Positions 1-9,069 of a stretch of DNA of 64,000 nucleotides are shown here, piece after piece. Each line of letters opens with the position of its first letter. Position 1 is the stretch's first letter. The notes under the pieces are model-generated. The model saw nothing but the letters and a program-made list of their open reading frames with translations. It made no database searches and had not been told where the DNA came from. Origin of the DNA: Comamonas piscis. Its GTDB lineage: Bacteria > Pseudomonadota > Gammaproteobacteria > Burkholderiales > Burkholderiaceae_C. The stretch is from the NCBI RefSeq assembly GCF_014109725.1, contig NZ_CP058554.1, positions 3,720,001 to 3,784,000 on the forward strand. The letters run 5' to 3'. The translations under genes and the position numbers were made by a program.

Positions 1-810
1 GTGACCATCGGCGCGTACTCAGGCAAGTTCAATGGCGAGCGTCTGCTGCAAGCGCTGGATGAGCACCGCTTCAGCAACATTTCTGCAGCAGCCACGCACT
101 ATCGAATGATGCGTAACTCCGGCGCTGCATCCAAGTTCGACTACTACCTCGAGAAAATTTCGTTTACCGGTGAGCCCATCGACAGTGAGACTGCGCGCTT
201 TGTCGAAGACACCTTTGGCCGCCCTGCCTGCAGCATGTATGGCACGACGGAAATCGGCGTCTGCCTGGTCAACTATCCGGGTGCCGCTGACTTTCCCGTG
301 AAGTCTGGCTCCCTCGGCAAGCCCGTTCCGGGCCTCAAGGTGGAGGTGCAAGACCCCCATGGCAAGCCTTGCGAACCGGGGGTCACGGGGGAGCTCAAGC
401 TCTGGCGCAACGGCGATTGGTTGGCAACGAAGGACCTGGGGCGCATCGATGAGGATGGCTACTTCTGGCATGGAGGCCGAGCCGACGACGTGATCATTTC
501 TGCGGGCTGGACCATTGGCGCCGTCGAAGTCGAAGACGCCATCCTCCAGCATCCCGATGTCCGGGAGGCCGCCGCCATTGGTTCGCCAGACGCTTTACGC
601 GGCCAGGTCGTCAAGGCCTTTGTCGTGTCGCCCCGGCCAGGCAGCGACGCATTCATAGAAGAAATTCAAAACCTCGTCCGTACGCGGCTGAGTCAGCACG
701 AATACCCGCGCCAGGTCGTATTCGTCGAAGAGCTTCCCAAGACCCCAGCAGGGAAAGTCCATCGCAAGAAGTTGCGCGAACAAGATGCCACCCCCGTGGC
801 AACCATCTGA
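1..810 (+). CDS. Acyl-CoA synthetase (AMP-binding), C-terminal part
   Basis: This is the C-terminal half of an ANL-superfamily acyl-CoA ligase, which activates a carboxylate to acyl-AMP and then to the CoA thioester in the cytoplasm. The 269 readable residues hold the A5-type motif YGTTE (about residue 80), the TKDLGR aspartate that binds ribose (about 145), the hinge before GGRADDVI (about 160) and the C-terminal lysine in PKTPAGKVHRKKL (about 252). Family members run to 500-550 residues, so the start lies before the window and the GTG at position 1 is only the first codon seen. The overall pattern is closest to acetyl- or benzoate-CoA ligase types. The substrate is not readable. A MaoC-like gene follows 30 bases downstream, probably in one operon. 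Confidence 0.85.
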   Translation: MTIGAYSGKFNGERLLQALDEHRFSNISAAATHYRMMRNSGAASKFDYYLEKISFTGEPIDSETARFVEDTFGRPACSMYGTTEIGVCLVNYPGAADFPVKSGSLGKPVPGLKVEVQDPHGKPCEPGVTGELKLWRNGDWLATKDLGRIDEDGYFWHGGRADDVIISAGWTIGAVEVEDAILQHPDVREAAAIGSPDALRGQVVKAFVVSPRPGSDAFIEEIQNLVRTRLSQHEYPRQVVFVEELPKTPAGKVHRKKLREQDATPVATI

Positions 811-840
811 TTTTTTACCACCCAAAGAAGAGGAGACGAC

Positions 841-1980
841 ATGACTGTTCAAACCGAACGTTCCTTCCCAAAAATCACCGATGCAGGCCTTGACGACCTC
901 CGCGAGCGCATCGGCAAAAAGATTGGTGCCACCGCAGAGCCATGGTGTTATGAGGCCACCCGCGACAACATCCGCCACTACGCCCACGGAATCGGCGATG
1001 ACAACCCGCTGTGGTGCGACCCGGATTACGCGGCCAAAACCAAGCACGGTGGCATTCTGGCGCTGCCGAGCTTCCTCTTCTCCACCAGCCGTATCGTCTC
1101 CGGTTATGTGGGCGGCCTGCCCGGGGTGCATGCCATGTGGTCCGGTGCCGATTGGACCTGGCACAAGAACGTGAACCGCAACGATGAAATTCGCACCGAG
1201 GCTTACCTCAAGGACCTCATCGAGCACCAGACCCGATTTGCCGGCCGTGCCATCCAACAGGTCTACCACGTGGACTTCTTCAACCAGGAAGGGGACAAGG
1301 TCGCCGAAGCGGACAGCTGGTGCTTCCGTACCGAACGAGACCATGCGCGGGAGGTCGGTACAAAGTACAAAGATGTGCGCGAGCGCCAACCACGACGCTA
1401 TACCCCCGAAGAGATTGGCGAGGCATGCAAGCTCTACGCCAATGAGGAAGTGCGTGGCGCCGTGCCCCGTTACTGGGAGGATGTCGAGGAAGGGCAGCCT
1501 CTGCCAACGATGTTCAAGGGACCGATGACGGTCACAGGCTTCATCGCCTATGCCCAGGGCTGGGGCGGTCTCTACATCCGTGCCAACAAGCTCGCGTGGA
1601 AGCTCATTGATGCGCATCCTGGTGTCGGCATCACCAACCGCTTCGGCATCCCCGACGTCCCTGAGCGTGTCCACTGGGAAGAGGACTTTGCACTGGAAGT
1701 GGGTGCCCCTGGTGCCTACGACTACGGCCCCGAGCGTACCTCTTGGCTCACCCACCATCTGACCAACTGGATGGGTGATGACGGTTTCCTCCGCAAAGCC
1801 CATTGCAAGATCCGTCGCCACAACCCAGAAGGCGACATGCTGTTCATCAAGGGCCATGTCACCAAGAAGTGGGTGGAGAACGGCAAGCACCTGGTTGAGA
1901 TCACCCAGGAGGCGCGCAACCAAGACGACGAGCTGTCCGTCCTCGGCTCTGGCGTCATCGAGCTCCCATCGCGCAGCTAA
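841..1980 (+). CDS. MaoC/FAS1-like double-hotdog dehydratase
   Basis: The 379-residue protein resembles fused MaoC-like (hotdog) hydratases/dehydratases that act on acyl-CoA thioesters. The N-terminal third has the FAS1-like dehydratase pattern with YAHGIGDDNPLW (about residues 42-53) and KTKHGGILALPSF, where acid residues and a histidine line the active site in this family. A second hotdog follows from about residue 210. The start is fixed by a GGAG ribosome site in agaggagacgac just before ATG. It lies between an acyl-CoA ligase and a CoA transferase, so a role in a CoA-linked degradation pathway is inferred. The exact substrate is unknown. Confidence 0.75.
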   Translation: MTVQTERSFPKITDAGLDDLRERIGKKIGATAEPWCYEATRDNIRHYAHGIGDDNPLWCDPDYAAKTKHGGILALPSFLFSTSRIVSGYVGGLPGVHAMWSGADWTWHKNVNRNDEIRTEAYLKDLIEHQTRFAGRAIQQVYHVDFFNQEGDKVAEADSWCFRTERDHAREVGTKYKDVRERQPRRYTPEEIGEACKLYANEEVRGAVPRYWEDVEEGQPLPTMFKGPMTVTGFIAYAQGWGGLYIRANKLAWKLIDAHPGVGITNRFGIPDVPERVHWEEDFALEVGAPGAYDYGPERTSWLTHHLTNWMGDDGFLRKAHCKIRRHNPEGDMLFIKGHVTKKWVENGKHLVEITQEARNQDDELSVLGSGVIELPSRS

Positions 1981-2101
1981 GGACCACAGGCCACCAGCGC
2001 GGCGGGGCCCTCGCGATCAGGCGGCTCCGCCCATCGCGATGTGTCTCGCCGCCATTGCCGGCCCCGCAGGGCCAGCATTCCTTCCCAACTGGAGGTCTGA
2101 T

Positions 2102-3283
2102 GTGACAAATAGACATGAGGACAAGTCGCCAGCAGCTGCGCTCCAAGGCCTGCGCGTGCTCGACCTTTCTCGGGTACTCGCGGGGCCGCTGTGCGCCCAG
2201 ATGCTGGCCGACCATGGGGCCGACGTTATCAAGGTAGAGCCACCAGCGGGCGATGAAACGCGCAAACTGGGCCCCCCTTTTGCCGTCACGGGCGATGCCG
2301 CCTACTACACCGCCGTCAACCGGGGCAAGCGTGGCGTGGTGCTTGACTTGTCGACCAAGTCAGGACAAGAGGACCTGCTGGCGTTATTGGACGGCATCGA
2401 TGTTTTGATTGAAAACTTCGTCCCTGGAACCATGGCTCGGTGGGGGCTCGACTATGAAAAAGTACTGCAGCCACGCTTTCCAAGGCTGGTTCATTGCACG
2501 GTGTCGGGATTTGGGAGTGATGGACCTTTAGGCGGCCTGCCAGGCTATGACGCGGTGCTCCAAGCAATGTGTGGCCTGATGAGCATCAATGGCGACATGC
2601 AAAGTGGGCCCACGCGTATTGGCATTCCCATCGTTGACCACCTCACAGGTTACACGGCGTTCTCTGGAATCCTGCTGGCGCTCTATGAGCGGTCGCGCTC
2701 TGGCATGGGCCAAAGAGTCGACGCTGCGCTCTTCGACGCTGCGATGAGTTTGCTGGTCCCACATGCCGCAAACTGGATGTACTCACACCAAGAACCCAGA
2801 CTCCTTGGCAGCGCACATCCAAACATCAGTCCCTACGACAAATTTCTGTGCACCGATGGCTACATTTTTCTGGGCATCCTCAACGACCGCCAGTTCAAGC
2901 GCTTTTGCGACCATGTCGGATTGAGCCATGTGCTGGAAGACGAACGGTTTTTTAGCAATGCCGGTCGCCTTCAGAACAGAGATGCCCTGCGGGAACTGAT
3001 TGAAGTGGCACTCAGCAGTTTCTCTCGCGACCCATTGTGTGCCGAGCTCATGGGCTGCGGCGTTCCAGCTGGCCCTGTGAACTCAGTCTCAGAAGCGTTT
3101 GCCCAACCCCATTCACGCCACCGCAAGATGACCGTCGAGCGCGATGGCTACCACGGCATTGGCGTACCCGTGAAGCTATCCCGAACGCCTGGCTGTCCAG
3201 GATCGAATCCCCCGAGATTTGGTGAGCACACCGCAGCAATCTTTCACGAAGGAGGTGTGCCACCTACCTTGACCTGCGCCTAG
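2102..3283 (+). CDS. CaiB/BaiF (class III) CoA transferase
   Basis: The 393-residue protein matches class III CoA transferases, which move CoA between carboxylates through an aspartyl-CoA intermediate. Visible landmarks are LRVLDLSRVLAGP near residue 17, ADHGADVIKVEPP (about 36-48), NRGKRGVVLDL, and GIPIVDHLTG, whose aspartate (about 179) is the expected catalytic residue. GTG at 2102 was chosen because GGAGG lies six bases upstream; the overlapping ATG at 2100 runs straight into TGA, and longer readings lack family sequence. The TAG stop is the first three bases of a dispersed repeat (3281-3376), so the native C-terminus may have been trimmed by insertion. Confidence 0.85.
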   Translation: MTNRHEDKSPAAALQGLRVLDLSRVLAGPLCAQMLADHGADVIKVEPPAGDETRKLGPPFAVTGDAAYYTAVNRGKRGVVLDLSTKSGQEDLLALLDGIDVLIENFVPGTMARWGLDYEKVLQPRFPRLVHCTVSGFGSDGPLGGLPGYDAVLQAMCGLMSINGDMQSGPTRIGIPIVDHLTGYTAFSGILLALYERSRSGMGQRVDAALFDAAMSLLVPHAANWMYSHQEPRLLGSAHPNISPYDKFLCTDGYIFLGILNDRQFKRFCDHVGLSHVLEDERFFSNAGRLQNRDALRELIEVALSSFSRDPLCAELMGCGVPAGPVNSVSEAFAQPHSRHRKMTVERDGYHGIGVPVKLSRTPGCPGSNPPRFGEHTAAIFHEGGVPPTLTCA

Positions 3284-3376
3284 GGATCCACTGCAAAACT
3301 CCCTGCCGTGGTCTGAGCGCGGCCTCGGGCGATCCGCGTCCATCCCGCTTGGCGAGGGTTATGCAGAAGATCCCTA
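3281..3376 (+). repeat. Dispersed inverted-end element, copy A (short form)
   Basis: This 96-bp copy runs from TAGGGATCC to GATCCCTA. Compared with the 165-bp copies it lacks the interior between two GATCCGC direct repeats, as expected for a deletion between them. It supplies the stop codon of the preceding CoA transferase gene. Confidence 0.75.
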
Positions 3377-3457
3377 GTTGCGCGATGCCCCCGGGTGCGG
3401 GCAGAACTGCATCTGACACGCAGTTGGCACCTGACCATAAAACCGAAGGAGACAACC

Positions 3458-4420
3458 ATGAGAGTTAGCACGTTCATCGGAGGCGTCGTGGCCTCGCTCG
3501 TGATGCTGCAGCCGAGCATCGCACAAACCTACCCCGCCAAACCCATTCGACTGGTAGTCCCCTACCAAGCCGGACAAGGAACCGATGTTGCAGCACGGCT
3601 TGTCGCTGAGCATCTGGGCAAAACCTTGGGTCAGCCCTTTGTCGTGGACAACCGCGCAGGCGCTGGCGGCAACATTGGTGCGGCAGAGGTCGCTCGGGCA
3701 GCGCCGGATGGCTACACCCTGCTGATGGGAACCAACGGCACCCATGTACTCAATAAGTTCTTGTATGCCTCCATGCCTTTTGACCCAGAAAAGGACTTCG
3801 AACCCATTGGCCTCGTCAGCACGTTTCCGATGGTGGTCATTGCGAACCCTGCAGCACCCTACGCAGGAATCGGTGACCTGCTCGCCGCCGCCAAAGCCAA
3901 GCCAGGTTCTGTCGATGTCGCCCTGCCAAGCACCACCGCCCGCCTGGTCTTGGAACTGCTGCAAGAGAAAGGAAAAGCGTCCTTGCAAAGCGTTCCCTAC
4001 AAAGGCTCCGGAACCTCCATGACCGACATCATTGGCGGACAGGTGAGCGTTGGCATCGACACGGCCAGTGCCGTTCGCTCATTCGTCAGCTCAGGCAAAC
4101 TCAAAGTGCTTGGCGTCACCTCACTGCAGCAGTCTTCGCTGTTGCCGCAGGCCCAGACGGTGACGTCTCAGGGACTCGATGATTTCCAAGTTATCGCGTG
4201 GAATGGGCTGTATGCACCACGTGGAACGCCGCCGGCTATTCTGCAGAGGCTCAGCACAGAACTCGGCAAACTCCTGGCCCAGCCTGACGTGCGCCAGCGG
4301 CTTCTGGAGCTTGGCCATGAACCCTCGAATGGCCTTCCAGAAGAGCTGAAAACCTTTGCCGCTAGCGAGCGCGTCAAATGGGGCCCTCTGGTCAAGAACG
4401 CCGGACTGAAAGTCGACTGA
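3458..4420 (+). CDS. Tripartite tricarboxylate transporter receptor (Bug/TctC family)
   Basis: A 320-residue periplasmic solute-binding protein with an N-terminal signal peptide (MRVSTFIGGVVASLVMLQPS, cleavage after IAQ) and the family landmarks YPAKPIRLVVPYQAGQGTDV, VVDNRAGAGGNIGAAEVA, PDGYTLLMG and the C-terminal basic surface. The ATG follows GAAGGAG closely; the longer in-frame reading has no ribosome site. Bug proteins bind carboxylates or similar small ligands. No TctA or TctB gene is present nearby. Placement after a CoA-ligase, dehydratase and CoA-transferase set suggests a matching aromatic or aliphatic acid, which is inference. Confidence 0.88.
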   Translation: MRVSTFIGGVVASLVMLQPSIAQTYPAKPIRLVVPYQAGQGTDVAARLVAEHLGKTLGQPFVVDNRAGAGGNIGAAEVARAAPDGYTLLMGTNGTHVLNKFLYASMPFDPEKDFEPIGLVSTFPMVVIANPAAPYAGIGDLLAAAKAKPGSVDVALPSTTARLVLELLQEKGKASLQSVPYKGSGTSMTDIIGGQVSVGIDTASAVRSFVSSGKLKVLGVTSLQQSSLLPQAQTVTSQGLDDFQVIAWNGLYAPRGTPPAILQRLSTELGKLLAQPDVRQRLLELGHEPSNGLPEELKTFAASERVKWGPLVKNAGLKVD

Positions 4421-4791
4421 ATTCAACAGCGCCCCCGCCTGCGTCGCTCAGCCATCTGAACAAGCAGTTCGCGGGGTCCCATGAACGCCAAGCCCAGGGC
4501 TGCTGGCTGAGACCCAGTTTGATGGTGGGGTCCAGTCGTTGGCAACAACGGCTTCAGGGTCGCTTCTGGCGGTAAGCGACATCCGGACCCCAAATGCAAG
4601 CTTGAGGGTTGCCGGCCATGCTCGCCAACCCCGCACAAGGTGACAAGCCAACCCACCACGCTAAGCAGCACTTGCTTGCCAACTCCCAAAGCGTTCTCCA
4701 GTTCACACCAGCGGGCCATATCCAAATCACACCAAGAACCGCCCCTCCACACCGCAATCACCGCGTCTGCATCCCACACCTGGACACACAT
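4421..4791. other. Intergenic, no gene seen
   Basis: About 370 bases with no convincing coding frame, between the TctC gene and the Fur box of the fec-type operon. Nothing further recognised. Confidence 0.5.
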
Positions 4792-4813
4792 ATAATAAGA
4801 ACCATTCTCATTC
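4792..4813 (+). promoter_or_regulatory. Fur box before ECF sigma factor
   Basis: The sequence AATAAGAACCATTCTCATT matches the degenerate GATAAT-type Fur operator and sits about 20 bases before the sigma-factor start, the usual position for FecI-type genes repressed by iron. Confidence 0.65.
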
Positions 4814-4831
4814 CGTGACATCCTCCACACC

Positions 4832-5359
4832 ATGCACCCCGGCACCGGCATCCCGCCCTCACCCTCCGTCGATCCGGTGCAGGCCCTGTACGAGGCGCAC
4901 CACAGCTGGCTGGTCGCGCGCTTGCGGCGCAAGCTGGGCTGCGCCTGGGATGCGGCGGATTTGGCGCAGAACACCTTTGTGCGCGTGCTGGGCACCCAGC
5001 GCCAGCAACTGCAAGAGCTGCTGGAGCCGCGCGCCTACCTCACCACCATTGCGCAGCGCCTGCTGTCCAACCACCTGCGGCGGAGGCAGATTGAGCGCGC
5101 CTACCTGGATGCGCTGGCCCTGCTGCCCGAGCCCGTGGCCCCGCCGCCCGATGCACAACTGATGGTGCTGGAGACCCTGGTGGCGATTGACCGCCTGCTG
5201 GGCGGCCTGCCCGTCGTTGCCCGCAAGGCCTTTTTGCTGTGGCGGCTGGAGGATTTGACGCAGGAAGAGATTGCCCAGCAGCTGGGCATATCGCGCACCA
5301 GCGTGCGACGCCACCTGGCCGCAGCGGCAGAGCGCTGCTATTTTGCGGACCAGGCCTGA
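4832..5359 (+). CDS. FecI-type ECF sigma factor
   Basis: A 175-residue group IV sigma factor. Region 2 covers about residues 20-85, with ALYEAHHSWLVARLRRKLG and the melting/-10 segment DAADLAQNTFVRVL. Region 4 covers about 115-170, with the helix-turn-helix LTQEEIAQQLGISRTSVRRHL. It should direct RNA polymerase to the downstream TonB receptor operon when the receptor and the FecR-like regulator signal siderophore binding. The start has a Fur box just upstream, and the FecR gene begins one base after the stop, showing tight coupling. Confidence 0.9.
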   Translation: MHPGTGIPPSPSVDPVQALYEAHHSWLVARLRRKLGCAWDAADLAQNTFVRVLGTQRQQLQELLEPRAYLTTIAQRLLSNHLRRRQIERAYLDALALLPEPVAPPPDAQLMVLETLVAIDRLLGGLPVVARKAFLLWRLEDLTQEEIAQQLGISRTSVRRHLAAAAERCYFADQA

Positions 5360-5360
5360 G

Positions 5361-6410
5361 ATGGCCGCGCCCGACAAGCTGCCCGGCGCACTGCCGCTGG
5401 GCGCACAAGCTATGCCAGCTGCCATGCCAACCACCATCCCCCCTGCCGTGGCCCAAGCCGCCGTGCGCTGGCTGCTGGATCTGGAGCCTGGCGACAGCAG
5501 CACCGCCCGCCGCAAGCGCCAGCAATGGCAAAGCTGGCTGGATGCCAACCCGCTGCATGCCCAGGCCTGGCAGCGCATTGCGCAGGTGGATGGCCAGTTG
5601 CGCGGCGTGCCCACGGCGGTGGCGGTACAGACCTTGGCATCGCCCGCCTTGTCGCGCCGCCATGCGGTGCGCCTGGCGGTAATGCTGGGCGCCGGTGCCG
5701 GCGGCTTGCTGGCCCTGGGCCAAAGCCCGCTGGGCCAGCAAGCCTGGCTCAGCGCCAGCGCTGATCTAGCAACCGCCACTGGCGAGCAGCAGCGCACCGT
5801 GCTGGCCGATGGCACGCGCCTGCTGCTCAATACCGCTACGGCGGTGGATCTGCGCTACAGCAGCAGCGAGCGCCTGATCGTGCTGCGCGCTGGTGAGATC
5901 CAGATTGAAAGCGCTGCCGACCCCAGCCCCGACCCAGCGACCGGCCAGGCCCGCCCTTTGCGCGTGCGCAGCAGCCAAGGCTTGGCACGCGCCATTGGCA
6001 CCCGCTTTACGGTGCGCCAGTATGCGGACGACACCCTGGTGCAGGTGCAAGAGGGCCAGGTCGAGCTGCAACTGCGCAACGACATAAGCCAGACCCTGCG
6101 CCTGGCTGCCGGCGAGCAAGGCCGCATCGCCACGCAGCAATTGCTGCGCGAAGCCACCGCCCCCGCTGCCGACCTGGCCTGGACCCAGGGCATGCTGGTG
6201 GCCGACGATATGCGCCTGGGCGACTTTATTGCCGAGCTGGCCCGCTACCGCCCCGGCCGCCTGCACTGCACGCCCGAGGCCGCAGCCTTGCGCGTATCGG
6301 GCAGCTACCCCTTGGCGGATACCGACAAGGTGCTGGCAGCGCTCAGCCGTGCCTTGCCTGTGCGCATCAGCAGCCGCACACGCTGGTGGGTGACGGTCGA
6401 AATAAACTAG
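5361..6410 (+). CDS. FecR-type anti-sigma regulator
   Basis: A 349-residue inner-membrane regulator of the preceding sigma factor. It has the N-terminal FecR/DUF4880 region (AAVRWLLDLEPGD through NPLHAQAWQRI, about 32-75), a single hydrophobic span near residues 100-125 (AVRLAVMLGAGAGGLLALG), the periplasmic FecR domain (ATGEQQRTVLADGTRLLLNT through VRVQEGQVEL-like sequence, about 140-245), and a C-terminal segment contacting the receptor signalling domain. ATG at 5361 begins one base past the sigma-factor TGA; the longer frame overlaps that gene and lacks family sequence. In homologues, the N-terminus acts on the sigma factor in the cytoplasm and the C-terminus senses the receptor. Confidence 0.88.
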   Translation: MAAPDKLPGALPLGAQAMPAAMPTTIPPAVAQAAVRWLLDLEPGDSSTARRKRQQWQSWLDANPLHAQAWQRIAQVDGQLRGVPTAVAVQTLASPALSRRHAVRLAVMLGAGAGGLLALGQSPLGQQAWLSASADLATATGEQQRTVLADGTRLLLNTATAVDLRYSSSERLIVLRAGEIQIESAADPSPDPATGQARPLRVRSSQGLARAIGTRFTVRQYADDTLVQVQEGQVELQLRNDISQTLRLAAGEQGRIATQQLLREATAPAADLAWTQGMLVADDMRLGDFIAELARYRPGRLHCTPEAAALRVSGSYPLADTDKVLAALSRALPVRISSRTRWWVTVEIN

Positions 6411-6546
6411 TTGTCATACGCGCATCGCCAAGCGCTTCAAAAAAAATGTGGCCAATTGGCCCAACCCGCGTGTCAAGCCTTGCAGAAGTGCCGTAAAACC
6501 CTTTGCGGCGCGCTGCAACCAGCTTGTACCAACCGGGACTCTCCGC

Positions 6547-9030
6547 ATGCTCCGCTCTCGTTTCTACGCCCCCGCCACGCCCCGTGGCACCGCGCTCTCC
6601 GCCCATCTGCTCTGCCTTGGCCTGGCCACCTGCGCCAGCCTGGCGGCATTGCCGCACAGCGCGCAGGCCCAGCCCTCTGCCAGCGCCCCTGCAACCCCAG
6701 CCGCCCGCAGCTACTCCATCCCCGCCGGCCCATTGGCCGCAGCGCTCAACCGCCTGGGGCAAGAATCGGGCACCCTGATCTCCTTCGCACCCGATACCGT
6801 TGCCGGCCTGCAAAGCCCCGGTGTGCAAGGCGCCGCCGATGTAGGTCAGGCGCTCAGCAGCCTGCTGGCCGGCTTGCCGCTGCAGGCCCAGCGCGATGCC
6901 AGTGGCAGCTATGTGGTGCGCCGTGTGGCACAAGCCGCAGCACCGGCTGCAGTGGCCGCAAGCGCGGCAGACGGCGCGCCCAGCATCACCCTGCCCGAGC
7001 TGCGCGTCACCGCCCAGGCCGAGCGCAGCGCCACCACCGAAGGCACCGGCAACTACACCATCCGCAGCACGGCGGCGGCGACCGGCCTGCAACTGTCGCC
7101 GCGTGAGACGCCGCAATCCGTCAGCGTGCTCACCCGCCAGCAGATCGAGGACCAGGGCATCACCAGCATTGGCGAGGCCGCGCGCCACATCACCGGCATC
7201 TCGGCCATCAGCTCCGACAGCGATCGCACCGATCTGGATGCGCGCGGCTTCTACATCAACAACTACCAGTACGACGGCGTGCCCACCTTTGTCGCCAATG
7301 ACTTTTTTGGCGCGTCGATGCTCGACCCGATCCTGTATGACCGCATCGAGGTGGTGCGCGGCGCCACGGGGCTGATGACCGGCGCAGGCAATCCCGGCGC
7401 GTCGGTCAACCTGGTGCGCAAGCGCGCCAGCAGCAAAACCTTCACCGGCTCGGCCACGTTCAGCCTGGGCTCCTGGAACGAGCGCCGCGCCACGCTGGAC
7501 CTGAGCACGCCCTTGACCGACGACGGCCGCATCCGCGCCCGCGTAGCGGCGATGGCCGATGAGCGCGACTCGCACCTCGACCGCTACCACACCCGCAACC
7601 GCGCGCTGTTGGCCACGGTCGAAGCCGATCTGACCCCCGACACCACCGCCTGGATCGGGCTGGAGCACCAGGCCAAGCGCCCCACCGGCGTTACCTGGGG
7701 TGGACTGCCCATGGTCTACCAGGATGGCAGCGCCACGCACTGGCCGCGCTCCTTCAGCATTGGCGCCGATTGGACCGAGTGGAACACCACCAGCAACACC
7801 ACCTACGCCGGGCTGGAGCACCGCTTTGACAATGGCTGGTCCATCAAGGCCAACGCCAGCCGGCTGGATGCGGACTACACCTCCAAGCTCTTCTACCTGC
7901 TGAACGAGCCCGACAAGAACACCGGCCTGGGCCTGGGCCCCTACCCCAACTACTCGCGCCAAAGCTTTGCGCAAAACAGTGGCAGCCTACAGGCCACCGG
8001 GCCGTTTGATCTGCTGGGCCGCAAGCATGAGGCCGTTGTGGGCTTGACCGGCAGCCAGTCCAACTACACCTATGGCAACCATGCCTACACCGCCACACCG
8101 GTGGGCAATATCTTTGAATGGGATGGCTCCTACCCCGAGCCGGTCTGGGGCGCCTTCCGCCCGCTGGGTGATGACCGCACGCGCCAGACCGCCGTCTACG
8201 GCGCGCTGCGCCTGTCGCTGGCCGATGACCTCAAGCTCATCATCGGCGGGCGCGAAACCCGCTGGCAAAGCCAGAGCCTGACGGAGACGCGCAAGCACAA
8301 TGTCTTCACGCCTTACGCCGGCCTGCTGTATGACCTCAACCCCACCTACACGGTCTACGCCAGCTATACCGATATCTTCCAGCCGCAGAACTACCAAGAC
8401 GCGCAAGGCCGCTACCTGGACCCTGTGACTGGCAAATCGTACGAGGCCGGCATCAAGGCCGCCTACCTGGATGGCAAGGTCAACGCCTCGCTGGCCGTGT
8501 TCCGCATCGCCCAGGACAATGTCGCCGTGCAAGACGGCGACAACATGATTGGCGGCACCGGCAACCCAGCCTACCGGGGTGAGAAAGGCGTCACCAGCAA
8601 GGGCTTTGAGGCCGAGGTATCGGGCGAGCTGGCCCGGGGCTGGCAGCTGATCGCCGGCTTTGCCCGGGCCGATGCCCGCGCGGCCGACGACTCGCGCCTG
8701 CAATCGCAGCGCCCCAACAACATGGCCCACCTCTACACCACCTACCGCCTGCCGGGCAACTGGAGCGCCCTCAAGGTGGGCGGCGGCCTCACCTGGCGCG
8801 GTGGCACCTACGCCACCACCACCACCACATCTACCGATGTGGAAGCGCGCCGCGACCAGGGCTCCATCACCCTGGCCAGCCTGATGGCCAACTACGACAT
8901 CTCGCGCCAGCTGTCCGTGCAGCTCAATGTCAGCAACCTGTTTGACAAGACCTACTTTGACTTTGCCGGCAGCCAGATCTACTACGGCGCACCGCGCAAG
9001 TTCACGTTGACGGCGAAGTACGACTTCTAA
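6547..9030 (+). CDS. TonB-dependent siderophore receptor with signalling domain
   Basis: An 827-residue outer-membrane transducer of the FecA/FpvA type. It has a signal peptide (cleavage after HSAQAQ, about residue 40), an STN signalling domain (YSIPAGPLAAALNRLGQESG, about 55-105), a plug domain beginning near ETPQSVSVLTRQQIEDQG (about 180) with RIEVVRGATGLMTGAGNPG, and a 22-strand barrel ending in KFTLTAKYDF with the terminal phenylalanine needed for insertion. The STN domain and its place behind FecI and FecR genes indicate surface signalling to that sigma factor. ATG at 6547 puts the signal peptide at the N-terminus; an upstream in-frame start would add a non-signal extension. The siderophore is not identifiable. 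Confidence 0.9.
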   Translation: MLRSRFYAPATPRGTALSAHLLCLGLATCASLAALPHSAQAQPSASAPATPAARSYSIPAGPLAAALNRLGQESGTLISFAPDTVAGLQSPGVQGAADVGQALSSLLAGLPLQAQRDASGSYVVRRVAQAAAPAAVAASAADGAPSITLPELRVTAQAERSATTEGTGNYTIRSTAAATGLQLSPRETPQSVSVLTRQQIEDQGITSIGEAARHITGISAISSDSDRTDLDARGFYINNYQYDGVPTFVANDFFGASMLDPILYDRIEVVRGATGLMTGAGNPGASVNLVRKRASSKTFTGSATFSLGSWNERRATLDLSTPLTDDGRIRARVAAMADERDSHLDRYHTRNRALLATVEADLTPDTTAWIGLEHQAKRPTGVTWGGLPMVYQDGSATHWPRSFSIGADWTEWNTTSNTTYAGLEHRFDNGWSIKANASRLDADYTSKLFYLLNEPDKNTGLGLGPYPNYSRQSFAQNSGSLQATGPFDLLGRKHEAVVGLTGSQSNYTYGNHAYTATPVGNIFEWDGSYPEPVWGAFRPLGDDRTRQTAVYGALRLSLADDLKLIIGGRETRWQSQSLTETRKHNVFTPYAGLLYDLNPTYTVYASYTDIFQPQNYQDAQGRYLDPVTGKSYEAGIKAAYLDGKVNASLAVFRIAQDNVAVQDGDNMIGGTGNPAYRGEKGVTSKGFEAEVSGELARGWQLIAGFARADARAADDSRLQSQRPNNMAHLYTTYRLPGNWSALKVGGGLTWRGGTYATTTTTSTDVEARRDQGSITLASLMANYDISRQLSVQLNVSNLFDKTYFDFAGSQIYYGAPRKFTLTAKYDF

Positions 9031-9041
9031 GCGCCCATCAC

Positions 9042-9069
9042 AAGCCCGCTGATGCTGATCAGCGGGCTT
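9042..9069 (+). terminator. Hairpin after receptor gene
   Basis: A perfect 12-bp stem, AAGCCCGCTGAT paired with ATCAGCGGGCTT around GCTG, begins 12 bases after the receptor stop. It has no U-tract, so it may stabilise the mRNA end as much as terminate. Confidence 0.6.

Noticed and set aside
595..1923. 442-codon open frame on the minus strand opposite the MaoC gene
   Set aside because: High-GC shadow of the plus-strand gene; no family motif, and the plus strand holds clear conserved residues.
6367..7974. 535-codon open frame on the minus strand across the siderophore receptor
   Set aside because: Glycine/alanine/valine-rich shadow with no domain; the receptor frame is certain.
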